NCBI GenBank assembly: GCA_964016985.1
Contig: OZ024828.1
Coordinates: 25,607,543 to 25,671,542 of the forward strand
Source of the DNA: Anodontia alba
Lineage: Eukaryota > Mollusca > Bivalvia > Lucinida > Lucinidae
Length of the DNA: 64,000 nt
Direction: 5' to 3'
Shown: piece by piece, positions 42,465 through 54,184 of the stretch
How positions within the stretch are numbered: position 1 is the first letter of the stretch
Layout of the letters: every line of letters begins with the position of its first letter
Program-made: the position numbers and the translations under genes
The notes under the pieces: model-generated
Told to the model about the DNA's origin: nothing
The model's input: the letters and a program-made list of their open reading frames with translations, nothing else
The model's database searches: none

Positions 42465-43745
42465 GTGATAAAAAAATAATTTTAGGATTCTGAAAAAAAT
42501 ACATGCATATCTTCAGACTATCCTTAAAGCACCTTTAAAGTTTCAAAAGAATCGGTTTAAAACTGTGGTAGGAGTTATGGGGACGATACCTACTCTTTAT
42601 ACGCTTCTGTAGTATTAGAACTAAAAAAATGTCTAAGTTAAAAATGCGGAAAAAGTAATAAAAAATTATTTCAGGATTCTGAAAAAAAAACAGATGCATA
42701 TTTTCAGGCCATCCTAAAAGCCCATGTAAAGTTTAAAAAGGATTGGGCAAAAACTGTGGGAAGTGTAAAGGGGACAAAGTACTTACTCCCTTTACACTTC
42801 TATAATATTAGAACTCAAAAAATGTCTAAGTTAAAAATGCAAAACAAGTAAAATAAAATTATTTCAGGATTCTGAAAAATCTACATGCATATTTTCAGGC
42901 CATCCTAAAACCCCATGTGAAGTTTCAAAAGGATCGGCCAAAAACTGTGGGAGGAGTTAAGGGGACAAAGTACCTGCTCCCTATAGACTTCTGTAATATT
43001 AGATATAAAAAATGTCTAAGTTCAAAATGTGTAAAAAGTAATAAAAAATAATTTTAGGATTCTGAAAAAATCACATGCATATCTTCAGACCATCCTTAAA
43101 GCATCTGTAAAGTTACAAAAGGATCGGCTTAAAACTGTGGTAGGAGTTATGGGGACAAGGTACCTACTCCCTATATGCTTCTGTAGTATTAAAACTCAAA
43201 AAATGTCTAAGTTAAAAATGCGGAAAAAGTAAAAAAAAATATTTCAGGATTCCGAAAAAACCACATGCGTATCTTCAAGCCATCCTAAAAGCCCATGTAA
43301 AGTTTCAAAAGGATTGGCCAAAAACTGTGGGAGGAGTTAAGGGGACAAGGTACCTGCTCCCTATACACTTCTGTAATATTAGAACTCAAAAAATGTCTAA
43401 GTTAAAAATGCGGAAAAAGTAATAAAAAAATATTTCAGGATTCTGAAAAATCCACCTGCATATTTTCAGGTCATCCTAAAAGCCAATGTAAAGTTTCAAA
43501 AGGATCGGCCAAAAACTGTGGGAGGAGTTAAGGGGACGAGGTACCTACTCCCTATAGACTTCTGTAATATTAGAATTCAAAAAATGTCTAAGTTCAAAAT
43601 GTGAAAAAAGTAATAAAAATTAATTTCAGGATTCTGAAAAAACCACATGCATATCTTCAGACCATCCTTAAAGCACCTGTAAAGTTTCAAAAGGATCAGA
43701 CAAAAACTGTGGGAGGAGTTAAGGGGACAATGTACCTACTAAAAA
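42465..43745 (+). repeat. Tandem array, seven units of about 190 bp, inside the PLE
   Basis: AGGATTCTGAAAAA-type markers at 42484, 42673, 42866, 43056, 43246, 43437 and 43628 (spacing 189-193). Each unit carries ATGTCTAAGTTAAAAATG, AAAGGATCGGCCAAAAACTG and GGGAGGAGTTAAGGGGACAA. A CGCACCACGC microsatellite follows at 43756-43815. Confidence 0.93.
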
Positions 43746-44948
43746 TTCGGAACCACGCACCATGCACCACTCACTACGCGCCACGCACCACGCGCCACGC
43801 ACCACGCACCACGGAAAGCCAAAAAAGAGTGTCCCTCCGCTTTTCTTCGAAATGGCGGGGGACAATAAAACGTGCTATATAAGGTCGATTATGAAGTTTC
43901 GGTAACCAATATAACGTAGGAAGTTTCTCTTGCTTTTCTTTAATACTCACTACAAATTTAGCAATACAATCGATAGAATGATTATTTACAATAGATCTCT
44001 CGTCAGTACAAATTCGCTCATATGTTTTGGTACTACCAAGTTCTTGTATTAGAGGATTGATATAATAAATGCGTCACACAACAACAATATTATTAGCAGC
44101 TTTATCAGCTGGAGCCAAAACATACTTCCTATGAAATTCTTGGATACCTTGTTTCAAATATTGAAAAGATAATTTAGGCTTAGGAGGGAGAAGATCAAGG
44201 TTATTAGAGTAAAATAACACACGTTCATCAATGATCTTAAAAATCTTTAATTTCCAGTCATTTAAAGCATTAGACTCAACATGCTCTCGTTTACACCAAC
44301 GCGTACAATAATCATTTAAAGCCTTGGCATTTGTTTCCCGACATTTATTGAAATCAATGTGGGCTGGGAATCTATAATTAGGTCTTTTTGAAATCACTGA
44401 ACGGATTCGTGAATCAGTTATAATCTTCAGGTTACCAGTGACAATATGACCCGCTGGTTGATAACAAAATATAGAATCTTTACAATCTCAAGAATCAGGG
44501 GAACTAGTTTCAATATCAAGATCAGAAACTAATTTATTGAAATTAAGTATAGTGTTATAAACCACATACTTCTTGGTGTCAACAAAAATGCCTTGTCACT
44601 TTGCATGGTTGCAAGTTTCAAAAAAATCCTTTCCTCTAAATGAGGGTTCTAAACATGCTAAAACAAAGCAAACAACATTTCATTTTAACTTCTGATGTTG
44701 CTAACTTTAACTAAAAGTCCGTCTGAATTTTGTCCCATTTGAGTTCCCGCTAGGTTCCTGTAATAAGGCATATGATTTATCCTTTCTGGGTCCGTTGAAA
44801 CACACAAAACATCCACAAACCACACCAAAGGCACCACAAACCATTATCAAAAAACACATTTTAAACTTCTTGAGTCCAAGTATCAAACAGTTGAAAATCA
44901 AATATGAATAAATATTATATGATTAATCATCAACATACATTACAGATA

Positions 44949-45123
44949 CAGTGGAACCTCGATAATTCAAAGTCCAAGGGACCAAACAGTTTTGTTTGAT
45001 TTACTTAGGCTTTGAATAACTGAGGGTTAAAATGCATTCATATATTAAAGTCGGTACTTCAAAAAGATTTTGAATAATTGAGAATTTTGAATTATTGGAG
45101 TTTGAATTATCGAGGTTGTACTG
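44949..45123. mobile_element. Tigger-like MITE family L
   Basis: CAGTGGAACCTCGATAATTC ... GAATTATCGAGGTTGTACTG between TA dinucleotides (175 bp). The ends are canonical pogo/Tigger type. No hairpin cassette. Confidence 0.88.
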
Positions 45124-45358
45124 TAAATCAACAATTTGAAGTATTTCTACATAGCTTCTGATGATTAAAAGCATCTTACATAATGTTTTGTCTTGTTTGT
45201 TCAATAGTATGCAAATTATAAATATTTATAATGGGTCGGCTTTGGATGTGAAAGTACAGGGCAAAAGTTTAATTAATCCTTTTTTTTTCATATATTTGTT
45301 TGTTTCTCTGTATGCTCATGCGAGTGTTCGTGCATACCGAGTACATGTGTTTAAGAAA

Positions 45359-45399
<41 letters not shown>

Positions 45400-45439
45400 G
45401 AAACAAACGTCATATGCAGGTCTGGTGGAAGAATGAGGA

Positions 45440-45800
45440 GTGCCAGACAAAATGGCCTTACGTGATTTTTCTATTGCAAAGGTCCTGCTCAAACTGTGCG
45501 GATACACATGCACATGCTGGTTTGAAACTGTGTTGGTCATATGTTTTCTTGGACGTCGTCTCATATTTCATGTTAGTGTTTTTTACTGTAAAGACCCAAA
45601 GACCTTGATCAGACTGCGCAGATGCACATGCAGGCATATGCTGATCCATAAGTTTGCTGGTCAGATGTTTCTTTGGAATCACTTTATATTTCATTTAAGT
45701 TTTTTTTTTTGCTTTTGCAAAAGTCCTCACCCGTCCATATTTCACTTACTCTTATCTGCTGCAAAGACCCAGATCAAACTGTATGGTGTTCATTTTAATG
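45440..45800. repeat. Decayed G-type hairpin repeats in tandem
   Basis: GGTCCTGCTCAAACTGTGCG, GACCTTGATCAGACTGCGCA and AAGACCCAGATCAAACTGTA at intervals of about 120-170 bp, each followed by TTGCTGGTCAGATGTTT-like sequence. Confidence 0.4.
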
Positions 45801-46668
45801 AGCTACCAGTCATCTTTGATACCCCATTTTACTTAAGTTTTTGTTAAATAAACAAGTAATTTAGAGGGAAAAATAGATAAAGTAAGTGGTTTTGTGTGAA
45901 ACGGTAAATAAACAAAGTGGTTTGGTGTACTTCGGGGTTGTTTGTGGTGGTTAGGTGTGTTTCAACGGACTATATCTTTTTTTACGAAAGCACCTTCGCG
46001 CCACGACATCATTAATTCAATCAAAATGTTATTCTAAACAGAGGAGGTTTTCTTGGATTTTAAAAACTTGACGTTGGCGTAACATGTAAGGTCATATTGT
46101 AAATATGATTTTAAATGCTAACAAAGAAAGTTGAATCAAAGTAGTTGACAAAAATAACCGTTTCATGAGTTTACCATTGCTTCAAGGCACGTACATTCTT
46201 CCATATAGAGGCTGACAGGCATAGGTCCCATATGATCTTTTAAGATCGTCTAAACAGTACAAGATGATTGCTCGACTCGCATAGAGGCTCCCTAACTCAT
46301 TAAGTCAAACATTACATAAAAAAAGTGTAAATCAAATTAAAACGTTGTGATAAAACAATGATTGGTGCGCTTGGCTATCATCGCAGACACTAGCAGACAG
46401 AGCTAAAGAAAACCAATAGATGAACCAGTGAGCGCCCCAACAAAGGTATTACATCTGATATCAACCTTTTAATGAAAGGTTTAGGTCGGCACCTTTATAA
46501 ATTCTGAGACCCGGTTGGACGAAGATAAACAATACATAATTTAATTAGTCTATGTCTAAACTAGTGACCGGAGACACATGAATATGACTGCGGACATATA
46601 TATCTCTGTGAAGTTCAGATCAACATGCACACTAGGTGGTCTGGTCACTCATTTCAATTTTGCTTCTG
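45801..46668. other. Unique sequence
   Basis: No repeat or gene recognised. A weak PLE-tail-like stretch (ATAGAGGCTCCCTAACTCAT at about 46283) lies within it. Confidence 0.4.
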
Positions 46669-46917
46669 TTAGCAGCTGAGGACAATTAGCAATTCAACAC
46701 GAGAAGATCCAGGCCAGTCATTGAGAATGCCCAGAAGATTGGATCTTCGTTGTTCGTATGGGCTAAGGTTGGTTCGTTTGGCAACCAGCACATCTTTAAA
46801 CATGTGTATGATATATTCCCTGTCTATCAAACCAAATATCTTCTTGCTAAATGCATAATGACGTTGCAATTTTGCGACAATGAATCTAAATTGCCTTGAG
46901 CAGCTTGGGAATCTGCT
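46669..46917 (-). CDS. Possible terminal exon with a death-fold (CARD-like) segment
   Basis: Reading leftward on the minus strand, an acceptor-like TTATAGCAG is followed by about 80 codons to a TAA at 46671-46669. Pieces include FRFIVAKLQRHYAFSKK, GLIDREYIIHMFKDVL, LSPYEQRRSNLLGIL and SRVELLIVLSC. Alternating amphipathic helices with an R-x-x-LL-x-IL turn and a hydrophobic last helix resemble CARD or other death-fold domains. The resemblance is by eye only. The frame is open by 75 codons upstream of the splice signal as well. No partner exons were found, so it may be a chance frame or a gene relic. It is not part of any repeat I could recognise in the window. Confidence 0.3.
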   Translation of the reverse strand, partial: SRFPSCSRQFRFIVAKLQRHYAFSKKIFGLIDREYIIHMFKDVLVAKRTNLSPYEQRRSNLLGILNDWPGSSRVELLIVLSC

Positions 46918-47249
46918 ATAATATGTAATATAAGTCGATAGGTTTCTTGATGAAAAAAAGTAACTAAGCATTTCGCAAACGTAAAGTGACTATTAAGCCG
47001 TGTAATCCGCGCAGTCTTATCAGAGACAGCACTTTTTCACTGGACTTTATAGAGTGTAAATGCTGACGATGCATGCTCTAGTGTCAGAGTAAATATGCTA
47101 AGTAAATATACAATCACAGCCAAATCAATTTCTCATCATCAAAGGGAAAGACAGACATATACAATTCAAAAGGCACACAGTTTGCAACCCTTTCTCAAAA
47201 AGGTGGCAACTGTTACCCAAACTTAACTGAATACATCTATAACATACAA

Positions 47250-47466
47250 CAGTAAAACCTGTGTAAGAGAGCCACCTTCGAGACTGACTTTAAATAGTGG
47301 TTGATGTGAAAAAAACTGTCTGTCTTATAAAGGTACATGTCATGTAATTTTGCTTGCAAAATTACAAGCAAAATTACATAACATGTATCTTTATAAGACA
47401 ATCACATTTCCACATCAACCACTAAAATCTGTCTAAAGGTGGCTGTCTTACACAGGTTTCTATGTA
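47250..47466. mobile_element. Tigger-like MITE family D, copy 2
   Basis: CAGTAAAACCTGTGTAAGAG ... CTTACACAGGTTTC. The central hairpin is extended by a duplicated AATTTTGCTTGCAAAATTAC segment relative to copy 1. Confidence 0.85.
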
Positions 47467-49050
47467 ACTGTTTTAAGAAAAACGTGTTAGTAAAACACGA
47501 CAGAAGTTCTACAAAAATACCACAATGGAAGTACCGCCATGGAACGATCAGTAATAAATTACTGCATTTATTTATTTATTTTTTTTTTTTTCAAACTTAA
47601 ACTGTTCGCATAAGCTCGCTATTAACTTAGATAGATTGCACGTTCTGTTGCATGTTTATCTTCTTATGATGCCTTTCGGTGTCATTATTTCAGTGTTTTA
47701 TCTTTCGCATTTGACCAACAGACTTGAAGTAATACCTTAATTAGTCGTTTCAAAAAGGCTAGAATGAATTATTAAACAAAACTTTTGTTCATCTGGCGAC
47801 CGACTTTAAGAATCATAATGGATTTTGTCGGCGATTACGGCAGCCAGCGAGTTAAATTAAGAAATATATCTCTTTAAGTGGGCAAAAACTAGACTGGCAT
47901 TTGTTAAAGGTTGAAACCTGAGCTTCTTTAAGTATGATAAAACTTGTAGAAGCATAACTGGATAACACATTTTTATTCCAGACAGATTTCCCCGGATTGT
48001 TTTTTGATATTATAGATTCTATAGAGTCAATCAAGAAAGGTATTATGATACACAGAATTCCATGAACATAACCCACGTTGTCAATATTATCCGGAAGAAT
48101 TTACCAACTCATTCGAAATAGATACATGTTTTATTATAACTATGCATGAAAATGGTATTAGACCACAAATAATTACGTCATAAGCCCTACACAAATGATA
48201 ATACAAATGATAGCATATTCACCATCCCCTTAACCTAATTTGGCTACTGACTTATTAAATTCTTCCTTTAAAGTTCAAATACTTTTACAAATATATCACA
48301 CATCAAACACTTCTTAGACGGCGTTAGGTATGCTGGATCAGGGAATTAAGCACTGGAGTACCCTAAGGTTGCAATGATGTTGATTCTGTAGGAAACCTTC
48401 CCAGCCCAGGATGTAGCTCGGTGATTGTGGTAAGACGTTTTGGTAGCTCTCAAAGACAAAGAAGAAGTCAACATGGACATCGACACTTTAGTCGTATTAA
48501 TCTACATGACGACTTCATATGTGACGTTCTTCTTTTACATGTACAGCAGCCATTAGGTCTCCATCATATCCTTGTCAAGTTATATCAACTGTTGATAGTA
48601 AAACTTAACTGTTTACAACAGGAAACATTTGGTATGACCGTTTTCTTACCAAAGTCTGTTGTGTACAAACTGATAACCATTATTTGAGATATTGCTAGAT
48701 TTAGGCTGTACAAACCAGTCCAGACAGGTTCATTAGAAGAGAACTTGAATTCAGAAATAAGGGTCTCGATGCTATGAATATGAACTACAAAAAAAAAAAA
48801 AAAAAAAAAAAGTAAAATTAGCTGTACCTCCTAACTTAAAACACCAAAGCCCACTGATTGTTTCCTCATGTTATTCAACTCCATTGCATCTAAAATATTC
48901 AATTATAAAACCATGTTGCAATATCTAAACACCGAGGACATCACGTTCTGTCTGTTTTGTCTCTCCGTCTTTACTTGTAAATGCTCTCAGGTTTGTTCTA
49001 ATCCAGCTGACACATTATAATATAATCTATACCTTACACAGTGACAAACT
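47467..49050. other. Mostly unique sequence
   Basis: Poly(A) at 48787-48811. The plus-strand frame at 48421-48687 has no recognisable family. No repeat module recognised. Confidence 0.35.
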
Positions 49051-49059
49051 CAGAGCTGT

Positions 49060-50520
49060 TCTTTCAAAGGACACTAAATGTAGGGAGCCCAGGTCGTTTA
49101 GTTGGAAACAGAATTCAAAGCTAATCTTTGATTCTGTTGAAGAGTAAGCACGACGGCAAAAAGGAGGACGTAGAGGCTGGTGCAGTCTTTGAATGGGTAA
49201 AACAGACGTATTTCACTAGTCAGCAGAACCATGTTCCGCCGGTATGACCCGGTGTTTGACGATCCAGGCGTTTCTGCTGAATAAGCCGAACTCCATCATA
49301 AGTTTGTTGTTGTTCCAGTGGACAAGGCCTCTAACAACATTGTGTTTGCAAAACGGAGGAGGTTAATGGAGGCGCTTGGTATGAGTACAGCAGCAGGAAA
49401 CTCTGCATATAAATTCACCACGTTGTCTAGGGAAGAAATTCTGAAAAAACACAATTCGGTTATGGCATCATTCGGAATTCCTCTCTCTGATGAAGATCTT
49501 GATCTTCCTAAATTATACTTGATTCCTAAATTGGACAAGAATCCATGCAATCAACGTACATTGCAGGCTCCGTTAAGTGCTCAACGAAACCCCACTCACA
49601 GATTCTAACGAGAATTCTTCCGGCAGTAATAGAAGGGCTTCAGTAGTATTGCAACCCCACAAATGCAAGTACTGGTGTAAATCAGATGTGGATCCTGAAA
49701 AACTCCGAAAAGCTTCTATAAAGTCTACAATCAGTGTTATTCTGTTCTGTAAGCAGTATCAAATCTTTTGATTTCTCAACTCTTTATACCACCATTCCTC
49801 ATAGCAAACTCATGATCAAATCACGAGATATTATTAACCAGTGTTTTTTTTACAAGAATAGAAATCTCGTTTCCAGTGTGTTTGTCCTTGGCTCAGCAGA
49901 CACATACCTTGTTTAGGGCCACTCTGATCCACCACGAAAATAACATGACGCAGATGTCTAATCGACAACATCTTTGTGCAGTTTGGTGGACGGATATTTG
50001 AACAAACAGTCGGCATTCCTATGGGAACTAATTGTGCTACATTGCTTGCCGACTTGTTTTCATACACGAATGAGGCAGAGTTTATACAGGGTCTAATGAA
50101 AGCAGGAAAAACCGTCTTGCCCAACAATTCAATTTCACCTACAGATACATAAATGACGCATTATCTCTGAAACATTCAAAGTTTTCAGAGTACCTTCCTT
50201 GAATTCATCTACCCACGTGATTTTGAAATTAAAGAAACATCTGGGACGATAACTTCTTCCTCATACATGGATTTATACATGTATTCTATTTCTACAATGG
50301 AAAACTCACTACTAGGCTAGTACGACACACGGGATGTCTTAAATTTTTCCAAAGTTAATTCTCCGTTTCTGAGCAACAATATTCCTTCTGCACAATCATA
50401 TGTATGGTGTTTACGTTTCACAGCTAATCCGTTATGCTGGAGCCTGCTCTGAATAACAGGACTTTATCGAACTCGAACTAGGGACGCTGCTCACTCCAGA
50501 CTTTAATCTGGCGTTAGCCA
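49060..50520 (+). mobile_element. Penelope-like element remnant 5 (RT, second lineage)
   Basis: Fragments in order on the plus strand: CREPRSFSWKQNSKL (about 49079), VPVDKASNNIVFAK (about 49313), KFTTLSREEILKKHNS, LDLPKLYLIPKLDKNP (to about 49545), SSIKSFDFSTLYTTIPHSKL (about 49750), FEQTVGIPMGTNCA (to 50038), then FTYRYINDALSLKHS (about 50132), SSYMDLYMYS (about 50255) and NNIPSAQSY (about 50380). The active-site motif reads YIND instead of a YxDD form, and several stops and frameshifts separate the pieces, so it is dead. The residues differ clearly from remnant 4, so two PLE lineages are present. Confidence 0.85.
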
Positions 50521-50554
50521 TAAAAAGACTTTCTAAATCCCTTATCTTGATGGG

Positions 50555-51955
50555 AGTCATTACAGTTACACAGAGATTCAGAATTGCTCAAATCGTTTCG
50601 TTCCGATATCTAAGATGGCCGCCGTGGCGGCCATCTTGAACTTCTTCAAACGACATCTCCTCGAAAACCTTAAGTCGGATTGAGACGAAACTTTATGGGA
50701 AGCATTGGAGCAACGTAGAGATTCAGAATTGCTAAAATTGTTCCGTTCCGATATCTAAGATGGCCGCAATGATGGCCATCCTGAAATTCTTCAAATGACA
50801 TCTCCTCCCAGACCGTAAGTTGGATTAAGCCAAAACTTGATGGGAAGCATCACAGAGACACAGAGATTCAGATTTGCTAAAATCGTTCCGTTCCAATTTC
50901 TAGATGGCCACCACTGTGGCCATTTTGAAATTCTTCAAACGACATTTAATCCCAAATAATAAGTCATATTGAGTTGAAACTTGACGGGAGGCTTCAAGCG
51001 ACATCTCCTACCAAAGCGTAGGCGGGATTGAGCTAAACCTTGATGGCAGGCATTGGAGCAACATAAAGATTCAGACTTTATAAAGTTGTTCCGGTCAGAT
51101 ATCCAAGATGACCGCCATCTTGAAATTCTTCAAATGACATCTCCTCCCAAACCGTAAGTTGGATTGAGCTAAAACTTGATGGGAAGCATCGCAGTGACAC
51201 AGAGATTCAGAATTGCTAATATCGTTCCGTTCCGATATCCCAGATGGCCGCCATTGCGCCATCTTGAAATTCTTCAAACGACATCTCCTCCGAAACCATA
51301 GGTCCGATTGAGCCGAAACTTGATGGGAGGCATCGTAGCGACATAGAGATTCAGAATTGCTAAAATTGTCAGCCTTCTTGAAATTCTTCAAACAATCTCT
51401 CCTCCTGCTATCTTGTAAGTCTTCATTTGTTATCTACTCCCGGCCAGTAAGCCTGGTGGAAGGCATCGAGGCAGCATGGAGATTTAGAATTGCTAAAATG
51501 ATTCTGTTCTGATATCCAAGATGGCCACCATGGCAGCCATCTTGAAAATCTTCAAATCACGTCTGCTACTGAAGGATAAGTCTGACTGAGCTTAAACATG
51601 ATGGGAGGTATTGGGGTGTTATGAAAATTCAGATTTGCTAAAATCCTTCTGTCCCAATGTCCAAGATGGCCACCATCTTGAAATTCTTCAAGTCACATCT
51701 CCTCCCAAACAGTGAGTCAGGTTGAGCTGAAGCTTGATGGGAGGCATGTGGGTGAAATGGAGATTCAGAATTGTTTAATCATTCAATTCCAGTATCCAAG
51801 ATGACGGCCATGGTGGCAATCTTGAAACTCTTCAAACAACATCAGATTCTGAATTGCTAAAGGCAATCTGATCTGATAGCCAAGATGGCCACCATGGCAC
51901 AATGTAACATATCATGATCAGCCTGATCCAGATAAGCGATTTCTGGCCCACTTGG
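50555..51955. repeat. Tandem array of about ten 140-bp units with GATGGCCGCC hairpins
   Basis: Markers AGAGATTCAGAATTGCT at about 50574, 50719, 50874, 51068, 51205, 51347, 51480, 51628, 51762 and 51844. Each unit has TTCCGATATCTAAGATGGCC, GGCGGCCATCTTGAA and TTCTTCAAACGACATCTCCT. AAGATGGCCGCC / GGCGGCCATCTT is palindromic and resembles the YY1 site AAGATGGCGGC. Units are diverged, so the array is old. Confidence 0.93.
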
Positions 51956-52330
51956 GCATCTAGTTACTGTGATGTTTCACTGATGAGGTCGAGTACCCTA
52001 CGAATAACCCACAGTACCAGTGGTTGTTTCTGCTGACCTTTCCAAGGCATTTTTTCTGTTGCAGTTCCTTTTTGTTTGAGTGTCAATTGTTGTATTTGTG
52101 TCATTGTATCTTGGATTATCAATTCTCCTTCTTTCGGATGGTGTTGGCTGGCTGGGGGGAGGGAAGGGGTGCGGCAGGGTCGGATGGCGTGTGGTTCGTG
52201 AAGTGGTGAATGGGGGTGGGGAGTCTGTATATTGTGATTGTCGCCTTTCCTGGTAATTGCATTTATATGATTACTTGATTTGTAATATTCCTGGCATACT
52301 GAACATAGCTTCAAGAAACTTATTATTTTT
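51956..52330 (+). mobile_element. 3' tail of Penelope-like remnant 5
   Basis: GTGATGTTTCACTGATGAGG, CTGACCTTTCCAAGGCA and TTTCCTGGTAATTGCATTT match tails of remnants 1 and 3. The 140-bp array separates it from its RT part. Confidence 0.6.
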
Positions 52331-53868
52331 CAGAAATAAATGTTGTTGTTACTCAGTTGTTTTGTTCTCTCACTCTTGGCTCGGCACTTTCAATTTACAT
52401 CGCCACACAATATAGTCAGGGTTCTCATTTCTCATAGCTTGCAAATAATTACAACCCTACAATCGGAAAGATAAACAGCTGAGTTTATGTACATGCGAAG
52501 CCTGGATATTATATGATACAAAACCACTATGTGGCAATCTGGAACTTATGGCATTTTGCCGAAATGCATGCATTTTGCTTGGTACTATTTTCAATTTTTG
52601 CCTGGCAACTGTAAGTTGTGTTAAGCGAATAGTATAATTGGGTATATACTGATAGGTAAAGAATCCTGACTCGCGATAAATTAATCTATACAGTTGATGT
52701 CTAGATACAAATGAGAACGGGATGTTTAAACTTCTTGTTGTGTTTTTTTAAACGGTTTGTACATTTTTTGTTTGCGGAAATTATTCGACTTATTGTGTTT
52801 GGCCTGCATAGATTCTTACCGACTGTAATCCGTCAACAAATGTTTTAAAATTGTGGACATAAAATTTGCAGAGAACCTCAGCACATATTTTAAATACTTA
52901 CATAACTATATAAATGTATTGTATATGAATTAAACTAGTAGAAAAACCATGAGCACGAATGCTCGGGAAATATTCGGTAAAATTAGAATGTGTCTTTCAA
53001 AATGATATTGTAAAATTTCCAAAACAAGGTTTTCTTTCAGGTTTATTGTAGTGGCCACATTTTAGGTGTCAGTTCATTTCTGTGAACCTTCTAATACAGA
53101 ACATCGGAAAGGGAGAAGGTGTATTTGCAATACTGTCTGCATGTGAACTTTCAAAATTGGTTTCAGGCAATAAACCAGGGTACGCTCCCCTGAATGTAGA
53201 ATAACAGCCTCAGTGCCATTTTGGCTTCATAGTTGCATATGCACATGAAATAAACAAACATTCTGTTTTTTGTAGACTAGCTACTAATCGGATATCAATA
53301 TGATTTTCATAAATGAATTATACTTATAAATTTACTTAATGAATTATGGGGTCATCTACTGCTTACTGCTGGCTTCATCTCTTTGATAGCAGTAACTCAT
53401 CTTGGAGATGTGAAAGACCAACTATTAGAGACTGGCTATACAAGATATCATACATAAATTTGAATCCGCTTATAGTAAGGAGTGATAAAACATGACATCA
53501 AGGTCTAGGAGCTACACTGGTTTCTGTTTAGAACATTATTTCTTTTTCTTTTGTTTGACTCTGAATAAGCAAAATTTTGTATACTTGGAATTTGTAAAGT
53601 ATCAACTGTGCCTCCGCAAAAAAACAAAAAAAAACAAAACAAAACAAAAAAAAAAAACAAAAAAACAAAAAAAAAAACATGACAGTTTTCGCAAAATGCA
53701 ATGTATTTATATCTGCTATACATTTGTTTTGTATACAGGCATGTCCAAACTGTCTTCTTGTATCAAAATAAATTATATCTTCTTCCCGATTGTGGGGTTA
53801 ACAAAATTTCAATACTGGAACCCGTACTAATAGCTGTTGATGTCAAAACCAGTATTTTCTGGACGCCG
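52331..53868. other. Mostly unique AT-rich sequence
   Basis: Contains an AAAACAAA low-complexity run (53615-53680). No gene, palindrome or MITE recognised. Confidence 0.45.
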
Positions 53869-54132
53869 CATCACGAAAACATGCCTATATAGTTTTGGCC
53901 CCACTTTTATACAGTAAAACTGGGGTTTATAGGGGTATACGTTAATTTTCTCATTTCTGCTGAAAAAGATAGATTGTGTTCGTTAGAACCGCCTCGCCGA
54001 GGCGGTTCTAACGAGTATCCAGAATCTATGTTTTGAGCAGAAATATGAAACTATCAGAAAGTTTCATCTGAAAGTTTTCATTTTTTGGTGGTAAAATTCT
54101 CAATATATTTGAATAGGCGTGTTTTTGTAATG
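53869..54132 (+). mobile_element. MITE family A, copy 15
   Basis: CATCACGAAAACATGCC ... CGTGTTTTTGTAATG, flanking bases g and g. Left arm lacks GGGTACT; right arm intact. Confidence 0.92.
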
Positions 54133-54184
54133 GGTTTCTGATCCATCCAACCACACTGTGTCGTTTCTCTGTAGCAGGACAGTA

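Larger units (their letters stand above)
41262..44690 (-). mobile_element. Penelope-like element remnant 4, most of the RT frame, interrupted
   Basis: Read right to left. ILNFNKLVSDLDIETSS (about 44550) is followed by FCYQPAGHIVTGNLK, then 44397-44074 (NYRFPAHIDFNKC, FHRKYVLAPADKAANN), then PTLYWLPKLHNRPYIARFIV ending near 43870. An insertion with a tandem array follows (about 42350-43868), then ANSSSCTTTF (about 42345), a SINE, LLTSCLTAVKN (about 41970), SIPMGTNCAPLVADL (about 41450) and the catalytic-type motif YLDD (41341-41330). Order and motifs match Penelope-like reverse transcriptases. The GIY-YIG endonuclease end is not seen because the frame stops after NIYFDQ and repeat R begins. 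Frameshifts and an A-rich insert (41620-41690) make it inactive. Confidence 0.85.

Noticed and set aside
48421..48687. 88-codon plus-strand frame just before PLE remnant 5
   Set aside because: No match to PLE N-terminal sequence or any family by eye; no supporting signals.
51095..51391. 98-codon frame with repeated NSESLC blocks
   Set aside because: It is the reverse strand of the 140-bp tandem array.
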